In this document: positions 37,492 to 45,752 of the stretch, piece after piece
Position numbering within the stretch: position 1 is the stretch's first letter
How the letters are laid out: each line of letters begins with the position of its first letter
Assembly (NCBI RefSeq): GCF_004337695.1
Contig: NZ_SJXJ01000012.1
Coordinates: 62,001-126,000, forward strand
DNA length: 64,000 nucleotides
From: Tenacibaculum sp. M341
GTDB taxonomy: Bacteria; Bacteroidota; Bacteroidia; Flavobacteriales; Flavobacteriaceae
Direction of reading: 5' to 3'
Notes under the pieces: generated by a model
Database searches by the model: none
Told to the model about the DNA's origin: nothing
What the model saw: only the letters and a program-made list of their open reading frames with translations
Translations under genes and position numbers: made by a program

Positions 37492-38982
37492 TTATTTTTT
37501 TATGATTTGTCTGATTTTAATTCTAAAAGCGGCAAAAATTAATGTCATAAACGGACTCAACCAGTTGAATACTGCATAAAAAGCATAATCAACAACAGGC
37601 ACGCCTAAAACTCCTGAATGATACGCTCCACAAGTATTCCATGGGATAAGAACAGAGGTAACTGTTCCTGAATCTTCTAAAGTTCTACTTAAGTTTTCAG
37701 GAGCAAGTCCTTTATCTTTATAAGCCTTTGCGTACATTTTCCCTGGTACTACTAAAGCTAAATACTGATCAGAAGCAGTAACATTTAATCCAATACAAGT
37801 ACATACAGTACTAGCAAATAGTCCAAATACACTGTCGAATAAATTCAACATAAAACTACTTATTTTAGCTAAAGCTCCAATAGCATCCATAATTCCTCCA
37901 AAAACCATTGCACATAAGATTAGCCAAATAGTATTTAACATTTTTACCATTCCACCAGCAGTAAATAAATCCTTCAACACTTCATTTTCGGTAGCTACAG
38001 AAGTTTTCACCGTAATGGCTTTCATTATCCCTTTGTAGGCTGCATTAAAACTTAAATTTTCTGGTTTTACACCTGCAATTTGAGCAACAACATGTGGTTG
38101 AAAAATTAATGCAAATATTCCTCCTAAAATGGTTCCTGCTAGTAAAGCAATTAAAGGTGGTGTTTTTTTAACGATTAAGGCTATAACAATAATTGGAACT
38201 ATAAATAACCAAGGTGTAATATGAAAAGCTTTTTCTATATCAGCTAACATTTCTGCTGTGTTAGCATTTCCTGTGCTTGTTTGTGTAAAGCCTAAAACTA
38301 TAAATACAATTAAAGTAACAATAAATGTAGGTATTGTTGTATAGGTCATGTATCTAATATGCGTAAACAAGTCAGTACCTGCCATTGCAGGAGCTAAGTT
38401 AGTAGTGTCAGACATCGGCGACATTTTATCTCCAAAATAAGCACCAGATAGAACAGCTCCGGCTGTCATACCTAATGAAATACCTAAAGCATCACTAATA
38501 CCTATCAAGGCAATTCCTACAGTAGCAGCTGTTGTCCAAGAACTACCTGTAGCAACAGAAATAACAGCACAAATAATTAAACAAGCGGCTAAAAATATAG
38601 TTGGATTTAGTATTTGTAAGCCGTAATAAATCATTGAAGGAATAATTCCACTAATTAACCAGGTTCCAGCTAAGGCTCCAACCATTAATAAAATTAAAAT
38701 AGCGCTAGAAGTAGATTTTATGTTTTCGGCAACTTCATCCATCATTAACTTATAGCTTACTTTGTTTTTAAAGCCCACTAAAGCAGCTACAGTTCCTCCT
38801 AATAATAGTACAAATTGATTACTCCCACTTAAAGCGTCATCTCCAAAAACATAAACATTATACGCTAACATTCCAATTAAAGCCACTACTGGTATTAAAG
38901 CTTCCCAAATAGATAAGTTGGCATTTTGTTGTATTTTTTGGTCTTGAATATTTATTTCAGATTTTTGATTGCTTTCTTGCAT
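37492..38982 (-). CDS. nhaC: Na+/H+ antiporter NhaC
   Basis: 496 aa from ATG 38982, with about 12 membrane segments. NhaC marks are GGTVAALVGF, ATGSSWTTAATVGIALIGI, the DKMSPMSDTTNLAPAMAGTDL stretch and NVTASDQYLALVVPGKMY. It swaps sodium for protons, in keeping with a marine organism. The longer start at 39039 adds a Lys/Arg/Asn-rich stretch not expected in the family. Confidence 0.94.
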   Translation of the reverse strand: MQESNQKSEINIQDQKIQQNANLSIWEALIPVVALIGMLAYNVYVFGDDALSGSNQFVLLLGGTVAALVGFKNKVSYKLMMDEVAENIKSTSSAILILLMVGALAGTWLISGIIPSMIYYGLQILNPTIFLAACLIICAVISVATGSSWTTAATVGIALIGISDALGISLGMTAGAVLSGAYFGDKMSPMSDTTNLAPAMAGTDLFTHIRYMTYTTIPTFIVTLIVFIVLGFTQTSTGNANTAEMLADIEKAFHITPWLFIVPIIVIALIVKKTPPLIALLAGTILGGIFALIFQPHVVAQIAGVKPENLSFNAAYKGIMKAITVKTSVATENEVLKDLFTAGGMVKMLNTIWLILCAMVFGGIMDAIGALAKISSFMLNLFDSVFGLFASTVCTCIGLNVTASDQYLALVVPGKMYAKAYKDKGLAPENLSRTLEDSGTVTSVLIPWNTCGAYHSGVLGVPVVDYAFYAVFNWLSPFMTLIFAAFRIKIRQIIKK

Positions 38983-39149
38983 TGTGTAGTTGTCTTTTTT
39001 TCGGTTTGTAATGTTACGATTTTGTAAAGAAATATACAAATGATTGTCTTTTCAAGATGTTATCAAAAGCTAAAAATAAAATGAAGAATAGTAATTAATA
39101 ATTTTATTAGTTTAGTACAACATTAACAATGTTCTTTAAAAAGAATTCT

Positions 39150-39566
39150 ATGAAGAAAACTAAATGGTTTTTATTACTATTGATTTTAGTAATTAATGGA
39201 TGTGAGAAAAAAAGTTCTTTAAGTGAAATAGTTTTAAAAAGAGCTATTTTATCTAATGAGTTCAATAATTACTTCAAGATATCCAAAAGGAGAAGTAAAA
39301 TATTATATGTCTACAATAATGTGAATAATACTACTTTCACTGTAAAGAATACATATAATCAAGAAATTAAATTTAAAAAAGTTGATTTTGAATTTAATAT
39401 AACCTCTTCAAGTGAAAGGCAATATAAAGGTGTACTTCTGTACAAGTATACAGTTGAAAAAGGGGATGTTGAATTAGGTTTTGTTGATTTGCAGTCAAAC
39501 GCTAATTTGAGGTTAAAATTTGACGACAATTTTAATTTAATAGAAACAAGACGAGGAGTTTTTTAA
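39150..39566 (+). CDS. hypothetical lipoprotein
   Basis: 138 aa from ATG 39150. Lipoprotein signal (LLLLILVINGC, Cys18 from this start) and a short beta-rich mature part with FTVKNTYNQEIKFKKVDFEF. No family recognised. An in-frame ATG at 39129 is possible but would put charged residues before the signal. It lies 29 bases before the next gene's start. Confidence 0.65.
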   Translation: MKKTKWFLLLLILVINGCEKKSSLSEIVLKRAILSNEFNNYFKISKRRSKILYVYNNVNNTTFTVKNTYNQEIKFKKVDFEFNITSSSERQYKGVLLYKYTVEKGDVELGFVDLQSNANLRLKFDDNFNLIETRRGVF

Positions 39567-39581
39567 TAATTAACCATTCGT

Positions 39582-39589
39582 TACTTTTG
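39582..39589 (+). promoter_or_regulatory. -7 box (TACTTTTG) of the DUF457-type gene
   Basis: TACTTTTG lies 6 bases before the chosen ATG (39596), which supports that start over TTG 39587. Confidence 0.45.
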
Positions 39590-39595
39590 CTACTT

Positions 39596-40627
39596 ATGGA
39601 TTCATTAACTCAAATTGTTTTAGGAGCTGCTTGCGGAGAAATAGCACTAGGAAAAAAGATAGGAAACAAAGCATTATTGTTTGGTGCAATAGGAGGAACA
39701 ATACCTGATCTAGATGTTTTTTTGGGAAGTTTTTTTTATTCTAACTCTATCGATCAATTGATATTTCACCGAGGATTTATGCATTCTGTTGTGTTTGCAA
39801 TATTAGGAGCATTTGCTTTTGGTTACCTTACTTTTTGGTTATACGATACAAAAAAAAGAAAAGGAACTACCTTGAGAAAAGATTGGATTTGGCTCTTTTT
39901 CTTGTCCATTTTTACACATCCACTTTTGGATTCTTTTACTCCTTATGGAACCCAGTTATTTCTACCTTTTTCTGATTACAGAGTTGCATTTAATAATATA
40001 GCTGTAGCAGATCCTTTTTATACATTACCATTTTTAATTAGTTTGATTGTTTTGATGTTTTATAAAAGAAATAGTTTACAAAGAAAGAAATGGTTAAGAA
40101 TAGGTTTGTATGTAAGTTCTTTTTACATGTTGTTTACCATAGGAAACAAATTGTATGTAAATTCTGTATTTAAAAAATCATTTGACACAGCAGGAATTAA
40201 ATATACTAGATTTACAGTGCAGCCATCAATATTAAATAATATTTTGTGGTATGGAGTTGCTGAAACAGAGGAAGATTATAAAGTAGCATACTATTCTTTA
40301 TTGGATAAAAATGGTATTGCAAGTGAATTTTTTAGCATTCCCAAAAATCACAGCTTAATTGATATGAATGATCCAGATTTACATAAGCTTTCTTGGTTTA
40401 GTAATGATTATTATAATTTAGTTTCTTTAGAAAGTGGAGAAGTGAGATATAATGATTTACGTTATCCTTTAATTCAGAAAAATAACCCTAATGCCTCTGT
40501 TTTTGGTTTTCGTTTGTATAAAAAAGGCAATCGTTGGGATTATAGAAATGATACAGAAAGATTTAAAGATAGTTCTCCTTCTGAAATGTTTAGTGAAATG
40601 TGGGAACGTTTGAAAGGTATTGATTAG
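39596..40627 (+). CDS. membrane-bound metal-dependent hydrolase (YbcI/DUF457 type)
   Basis: 343 aa. The family mark is MDSLTQIVLGAACGEIALG at the start, IPDLDVFLG and FHRGFMHSVVF (HRGFTHS-like), and FTHPLLDSFTPYGTQLF, with four to five membrane helices. The His/Asp-rich motifs suggest a metal-dependent activity on the membrane face, but no reaction is proven. The last 140 residues are soluble. Some relatives have been called LexA-binding in older annotation without proof. Confidence 0.85.
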   Translation: MDSLTQIVLGAACGEIALGKKIGNKALLFGAIGGTIPDLDVFLGSFFYSNSIDQLIFHRGFMHSVVFAILGAFAFGYLTFWLYDTKKRKGTTLRKDWIWLFFLSIFTHPLLDSFTPYGTQLFLPFSDYRVAFNNIAVADPFYTLPFLISLIVLMFYKRNSLQRKKWLRIGLYVSSFYMLFTIGNKLYVNSVFKKSFDTAGIKYTRFTVQPSILNNILWYGVAETEEDYKVAYYSLLDKNGIASEFFSIPKNHSLIDMNDPDLHKLSWFSNDYYNLVSLESGEVRYNDLRYPLIQKNNPNASVFGFRLYKKGNRWDYRNDTERFKDSSPSEMFSEMWERLKGID

Positions 40628-40697
40628 AGTTTGAATAAAAAAACCTTCACGGATTTTAAAAATCGGTGAAGGCTCAATATTTTTTTATGTTTAAATA

Positions 40698-41915
40698 CTA
40701 AACTAATGTTTCTTTAAAAATACCAACTTCTTCCATACAAGCTTTCATCATTTCATAAGTACGCTCTATATCATTATCTAAACCAATAGAAAAACGAATT
40801 AAACCATCAGTAAGTCCCATTTCTTTTTGTTCTTCTTCGCTAATTTCAGAAGATGTAGATGTACCAGGAGCAGAGAATAAAGTTTTATAAAAACCTAAAC
40901 TAACAGCTAAGTACCCTAGATTTTTATTTTGCATTAATTCCATTAATTCATTGGCTTTTTCTAAAGAACCAACATCAATAGTTAACATACCACCAAAACC
41001 GTATTCTTCATTCATCATCGATTTAAATAATTCGTGAGAAGGATGAGATTTTAAACCAGGGTATACCGTTTTTAAACCGTCAGCTTCAAATTTTCCAGCT
41101 AAAAAAGCAGCATTTTTGCTATGTTGTTTCATACGGATGTGCAAAGTTCTCATATTTTTTAAAATAGAAGAAGCTCTTAAGCTATCCATTGTAGAACCTA
41201 ATAACATACTTGCACCATCATTAACATTTCTTAAAGAGTCAATAAACTCTTGTGTACCGCAAACAACACCACCAACAGTATCAGAAGAACCATTGATGAA
41301 TTTAGTTAAACTATGAACAACGATATCAGCTCCTAATTGAGAAGGAGTAATAGATAGTGGAGAAAAAGTATTATCAACTACTAGTTTTAAATTATATTTT
41401 TTAGCTAGTTCAGATAACGCTTTAATATCAGCAACTTCTAATAAAGGATTACTTACACTCTCGCAGTATAATACTTTTGTGTTTTCATTAATAGCTGCTT
41501 CAACAGTATCTAATTTTGTAATATCAACGAAAGTAGTTTCAATATTTAATTTAGGTGTAAAATTCTTTAAGAAAGCATAAGTTCCTCCATAGATAGTTCT
41601 ACTAGAAACAATATGATCACCAGCGCTACACAATTGTAATAAAACAGGAGTAATAGCTCCCATACCAGATCCGGCAACATTAGCTGTTTCAGTACCCTCC
41701 ATTTCAGCTAAAGCTTCACCTAAATATAAGTTTGAAGGAGAAGTATGACGAGAATATAAATAACATCCATCTGCATTACCTTCAAAAGTGTCAAACATGG
41801 TTTTTGCTGATAAAAATGTGTATGTAGAAGAGTCTGAAATAGATGGGTTTACACCTCCAAATTCTCCAAAGTACTGTAAATCTTGAATTCTATTCGCTGG
41901 TTTAAATTTTTTCAT
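40698..41915 (-). CDS. Cys/Met-metabolism PLP enzyme (cystathionine gamma-lyase/synthase or methionine gamma-lyase group)
   Basis: 405 aa, standard length. PLP features: SGMGAITPVLL, YGGTYAFL, DNTFSPL and the Schiff-base lysine in VHSLTKFINGSSDTVGG, then GSTMDSLRAS. Methionine gamma-lyases usually have a Cys in the YGCT position; here it is Gly (YGGT), so a cystathionine enzyme is at least as likely. An Lrp-type regulator is divergent, 160 bases away, which often points to amino-acid degradation. Subfamily uncertain. Confidence 0.87.
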   Translation of the reverse strand: MKKFKPANRIQDLQYFGEFGGVNPSISDSSTYTFLSAKTMFDTFEGNADGCYLYSRHTSPSNLYLGEALAEMEGTETANVAGSGMGAITPVLLQLCSAGDHIVSSRTIYGGTYAFLKNFTPKLNIETTFVDITKLDTVEAAINENTKVLYCESVSNPLLEVADIKALSELAKKYNLKLVVDNTFSPLSITPSQLGADIVVHSLTKFINGSSDTVGGVVCGTQEFIDSLRNVNDGASMLLGSTMDSLRASSILKNMRTLHIRMKQHSKNAAFLAGKFEADGLKTVYPGLKSHPSHELFKSMMNEEYGFGGMLTIDVGSLEKANELMELMQNKNLGYLAVSLGFYKTLFSAPGTSTSSEISEEEQKEMGLTDGLIRFSIGLDNDIERTYEMMKACMEEVGIFKETLV

Positions 41916-42010
41916 AATATAATAGTATGCTTGTTTAAGACAAAGTAATAGTAGTGTTGAGTAAAAATCAATGAAAAAATGTATATGTAGATTTTAAAAC
42001 TGATTTTTGT

Positions 42011-42018
42011 TATTTTTG
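42011..42018 (+). promoter_or_regulatory. -7 box (TATTTTTG) of the Lrp-type regulator
   Basis: TATTTTTG, 57 bases before the start, in the divergent region shared with the PLP enzyme. Flanked by TGGTTTTAAAAACTGG and more TTTTAAAA stretches that could be Lrp sites. Confidence 0.4.
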
Positions 42019-42075
42019 TGGTTTTAAAAACTGGTTTAAAGGTTTTGGTTAATTATTTTTAGAATTATTTTCAGA

Positions 42076-42534
42076 ATGGAATTAGATAATATTGACAAAA
42101 AGCTGATTAATTTACTTCAAAACAATAGTAAACAGACAACCAAACAGTTATCTCTTCAGTTGGGGTTGTCAGTAACGGCTGTTTATGAACGTGTTAAAAA
42201 GTTAGAAAGAGAGAAGATTATAGCTAATTATGTAGCTATCATTGATCCGAAAAAAGTAAACAAAGCCTTTTTGGTTTTTTGTCAAGTGAAATTAGTACAG
42301 CATTCAAGAGAATATCTATCTGTTTTTGAAAAAGAAATTTTAAAATTACCAGAAGTAGCAGAGTGTTTTCATATTAGTGGAGATTATGATTATATCTTAA
42401 AAATTTATGTAAAAGATATGGAAGAGTATAGAGAGTTTATGGTTAATAAACTAACCTCTATAAAACACATTGGTAGTACTCAAAGTTCTTTTACAATTGG
42501 AGGAATAAAAAATTCAACAACATTATCACTATAA
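42076..42534 (+). CDS. Lrp/AsnC-family transcriptional regulator
   Basis: 152 aa. N-terminal helix-turn-helix (DNIDKKLINLLQNNSKQTTKQ then LGLSVTAVYERVKKLE) and a C-terminal RAM/ligand domain (VAECFHISGDYDYILKIYV). It is divergent from the PLP enzyme gene, so control of that gene by an amino acid is likely. Comparable pairs (Lrp-type MdeR with methionine gamma-lyase MdeA) are known in Pseudomonas. Confidence 0.92.
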   Translation: MELDNIDKKLINLLQNNSKQTTKQLSLQLGLSVTAVYERVKKLEREKIIANYVAIIDPKKVNKAFLVFCQVKLVQHSREYLSVFEKEILKLPEVAECFHISGDYDYILKIYVKDMEEYREFMVNKLTSIKHIGSTQSSFTIGGIKNSTTLSL

Positions 42535-42535
42535 A

Positions 42536-42565
42536 AAACACCAGTAATAATTTTACTGGTGTTTT
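42536..42565. terminator. terminator between the Lrp-type gene and hppA
   Basis: AAAACACCAGTAA / TTACTGGTGTTTT hairpin, usable by both converging transcripts. Confidence 0.9.
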
Positions 42566-42588
42566 GGATAATAATAATGTATGTTGTT

Positions 42589-45015
42589 TTAATCTTTTGT
42601 TTCTACAACAACAGTTTTTTTAATTTCACCTTTTTCAGAATCTATTTTATAATGATGTTTACCATGAATACCATCACCTTTTAAGTTTTTAAGTTTAGTT
42701 TGTACTTCTTCTAAAGTTCCTTCAATAATTTCTTTTTTCTCTTTTTCTACACCGTCAGCGTCTTTGTATGTGGTGGTAATAGTTGCTATTGCAGGTTTTT
42801 CTTTCATAGAGTTAATGTCAAGATTTATCTCTTTATTTATAAGATTAGTAGCATGTCCTTCCACAGAATGTTCTCCTAAAATAGGAGCAATCACTAAACC
42901 TACTAAACAAGTTAATTTAATAAGAATATTCATTGAAGGTCCAGAAGTATCTTTAAAAGGATCCCCAACAGTATCACCAGTTACGGCTGCTTTGTGAGCG
43001 TCAGATCCTTTGTAAGTCATTTCTCCATTTATTTCTACACCAGCCTCAAAAGATTTTTTAGCATTATCCCAAGCACCTCCAGCATTATTTTGAAAAATAG
43101 CCCACATTACTCCAGAAACACATACACCAGCCATGTAGCCACCTAAAGGTTCAGCACCAAAAACAAGTCCGATTATAATAGGAGTAATAATAGTAATTAG
43201 ACCAGGTAAAATCATTTCTTTTAGAGCTGCTTTTGTTGAAATGTCAACACATTTTGCATATTCAGGAGTACCGGTGCCTTCCATAATTCCAGGAATTTCT
43301 CTAAACTGACGACGTACTTCATGTACCATTTCCATGGCAGCTTTTCCTACAGATTGCATTGCAAGAGCTGAAAATATCACAGGTATCATCCCTCCAACAA
43401 ACAACATAGCAAGTACATTTGCTTTAAAGATGTTGATACCTTCAATACCTGTAAAAGTTACGTAGGCAGCAAATAAAGCTAACGCAGTTAAAGCAGCAGA
43501 TGCAATTGCAAAACCTTTTCCTACAGCAGCTGTTGTATTTCCAACAGAATCTAAAATATCAGTTCGTTCACGAACATGTTCTTCTAGTTCACTCATTTCG
43601 GCAACCCCACCAGCATTATCAGCAATAGGACCAAAGCCATCAATAGCTAATTGCATTGCTGTAGTTGCCATCATAGCAGAAGCAGCCAAAGCCACCCCAT
43701 AAAAACCAGCTAAAGTATATGAACCATAAATAGCAGCAGCAAATAAAATAACAGATAAAAATGTAGATTTCATACCTACAGCTAAACCAGCAATAATATT
43801 AGTACCAGCACCAGTAGCACTATTTTGTACAATGTCTAATACAGGTTTTTTACCTAAACTTGTATAATAAGAAGTGACCATAGAAATTAAAGCACCAACG
43901 GCTAAACCAATCATACAAGTATAAAAAACATGTCGAGAAGGAATACTTTTTACACCTTCACCAAAGAAATCCATTAGTAAAGTTTCAGGAAGCATCCATT
44001 TAATTAAAAACCAACTTACTACTAATGTGATGATCATGGAAGCCCAGTTTCCTAAATCTAAAGCTTTTTGAACTTGCGGTTCTTTAGCGCTATTATCTTT
44101 AATTTTAACTAGAAAGGTTCCTATGATAGAAGCTAAAATACCAACACCAGCAATTACCAATGGTAATAGTATTGGTCCCATTCCGTTAAAAGCATCTGTA
44201 AATTGAGATGAAGCAGACATATCTCTTACTACATAATTTCCTAATACCATTGCAGCTAAAACTGTAGCTACATATGAACCAAATAAATCAGCACCCATTC
44301 CAGCAACATCACCAACATTATCACCAACATTATCTGCAATAGTTGCAGGGTTACGCGGATCATCTTCAGGAATACCAGCTTCTACTTTCCCAACTAAGTC
44401 TGCACCAACATCGGCAGCTTTGGTGTAAATTCCGCCACCAACTCTGGCAAATAATGCAATAGATTCAGCACCTAAAGAAAATCCAGCTAAAGCTTCTAAA
44501 ACAATAGTCATATTATTATAGAAAGAACCTTCGCTTCCCATGAATTGACTAGTAAAAAAGATGAAAAATAAGCTTAACCCTAAAACAGCTAAACCAGCAA
44601 CACCTAATCCCATAACAGTTCCACCACTGAAAGATACTTTTAAAGCTTCAGGCAAACTTGTTTTAGCGGCTTCTGCAGTTCTTGCGTTGGCATCGGTAGC
44701 AATTCGCATACCGATATTACCAGCTAATGCAGAAAAAATGGCTCCTATGATAAATGCTGGTACGATCATCCAGCTTGTTGTGTCTACTATAGTTGAAATT
44801 ACAAAAAGAGCAACAGAAGCTATTAAAACGAAAATGAGAAGTAATCTGTATTCAGCTGCTAAAAAGGCTAGGGCACCTTCTTTGATACTTTTTGATATGG
44901 ATTTCATTTTTTCATCTCCCGCGTCTTGTTTTTTTACCCAAGACATCTTTATCATCATAAAAATTAATCCCAATATTGCCAAAATCACTGGCAAATACAC
45001 AATGTTTGATTCCAT
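42589..45015 (-). CDS. hppA: membrane pyrophosphatase, K+-dependent ion pump, with C-terminal soluble extension
   Basis: 808 aa with about 16 membrane helices. Catalytic motifs are [30 protein letters not shown] and the C-terminal [15 protein letters not shown]. The stretch GNTTAA (Ala, not Lys, at the key site) marks the K+-dependent class, whose members pump Na+ or H+. From about residue 715 (42589-42873) there is a 94-residue soluble tail with [18 protein letters not shown] and a His-Lys patch near the end that I do not know from the family. It converts pyrophosphate energy into an ion gradient. Soluble pyrophosphatase lies upstream. Confidence 0.94.
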   Translation of the reverse strand: MESNIVYLPVILAILGLIFMMIKMSWVKKQDAGDEKMKSISKSIKEGALAFLAAEYRLLLIFVLIASVALFVISTIVDTTSWMIVPAFIIGAIFSALAGNIGMRIATDANARTAEAAKTSLPEALKVSFSGGTVMGLGVAGLAVLGLSLFFIFFTSQFMGSEGSFYNNMTIVLEALAGFSLGAESIALFARVGGGIYTKAADVGADLVGKVEAGIPEDDPRNPATIADNVGDNVGDVAGMGADLFGSYVATVLAAMVLGNYVVRDMSASSQFTDAFNGMGPILLPLVIAGVGILASIIGTFLVKIKDNSAKEPQVQKALDLGNWASMIITLVVSWFLIKWMLPETLLMDFFGEGVKSIPSRHVFYTCMIGLAVGALISMVTSYYTSLGKKPVLDIVQNSATGAGTNIIAGLAVGMKSTFLSVILFAAAIYGSYTLAGFYGVALAASAMMATTAMQLAIDGFGPIADNAGGVAEMSELEEHVRERTDILDSVGNTTAAVGKGFAIASAALTALALFAAYVTFTGIEGINIFKANVLAMLFVGGMIPVIFSALAMQSVGKAAMEMVHEVRRQFREIPGIMEGTGTPEYAKCVDISTKAALKEMILPGLITIITPIIIGLVFGAEPLGGYMAGVCVSGVMWAIFQNNAGGAWDNAKKSFEAGVEINGEMTYKGSDAHKAAVTGDTVGDPFKDTSGPSMNILIKLTCLVGLVIAPILGEHSVEGHATNLINKEINLDINSMKEKPAIATITTTYKDADGVEKEKKEIIEGTLEEVQTKLKNLKGDGIHGKHHYKIDSEKGEIKKTVVVETKD

Positions 45016-45076
45016 ATTTAGTTAAATTGATTAGTTAATTATGTTTATAAATATAACAAAATCAATAACTAAACAA

Positions 45077-45110
45077 AAAAAAGCCATTCAGATTATTCTG
45101 AATGACTTTT
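45077..45110 (-). terminator. terminator of ppa
   Basis: On the minus strand AAAAGTCATTCAGA / TCTGAATGGCTTTT with a following T-run, 26 bases after the ppa stop. Confidence 0.88.
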
Positions 45111-45135
45111 AGTTTTTGTAGCTATTATTTAGACC

Positions 45136-45663
45136 TTAGATTTTAAAATCTCCACGCTCTTGGTGCTCGCTATCCTTATATCTAGCGATACATTTGTCTA
45201 ATATTTCATATGCTTCATCAGCGTTCCCCCAGTCTCCAATATCTACTTTTTTCTTTTCTAAGTCTTTATATACTTGGAAAAAGTGAGTAATTTCTTGTTG
45301 ACGGTGTGGATTTAAGTCTGATAAGTCGTTGTATTTGTTCCAAATTGGATCAGAAACAGGTACACATACTATTTTTTCATCTGGTCCTTTTTCATCAGCC
45401 ATATGGAAAACCCCAATTGGTTTTACCTCCATAACACACATAGGAAAAGTAGGTTCTGCTCCTAATACTAAAACATCTAAAGGATCTCCGTCTAATGCTA
45501 AAGTTTCAGGAATAAATCCATAATCACCAGGATACATCATTGATGAGAATAACATTCTATCAAAACGGATTTTACCTAAATCAAAATCATATTCGTATTT
45601 ATTTCTACTCCCTTTAGGAATTTCAATTAATACATCAACGGTTTGTTTTTCTTTTGCTGTCAT
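45136..45663 (-). CDS. ppa: inorganic pyrophosphatase (family I)
   Basis: 175 aa. The family I signature DYGFIPETLALDGDPLDVLVL holds the metal-binding Asp residues; KYEYDFDLGKIRFDR and the DLNPHRQQEITHFFQVYKDLE end are typical. It splits cytosolic pyrophosphate. It sits just upstream of hppA on the same strand but has its own terminator. A TAGTTTTG -7 box lies upstream on the minus strand. Confidence 0.96.
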   Translation of the reverse strand: MTAKEKQTVDVLIEIPKGSRNKYEYDFDLGKIRFDRMLFSSMMYPGDYGFIPETLALDGDPLDVLVLGAEPTFPMCVMEVKPIGVFHMADEKGPDEKIVCVPVSDPIWNKYNDLSDLNPHRQQEITHFFQVYKDLEKKKVDIGDWGNADEAYEILDKCIARYKDSEHQERGDFKI

Positions 45664-45752
45664 ATATTATTGTTTCGTTTCAAAAATCGGTTAGCAAAAC
45701 TACGGATATTTTGCAGTTTACCAGCATATTTGCGACGTTATTTTTAAGTTAA

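Noticed and set aside
37345-37542. 65-aa plus-strand ORF
   Set aside because: It is antisense to the nhaC end and to the 55-aa membrane protein, which has better coding features.
44561-45025. 154-aa plus-strand ORF antisense to hppA
   Set aside because: Low-complexity shadow of a membrane protein; no start signal or family.
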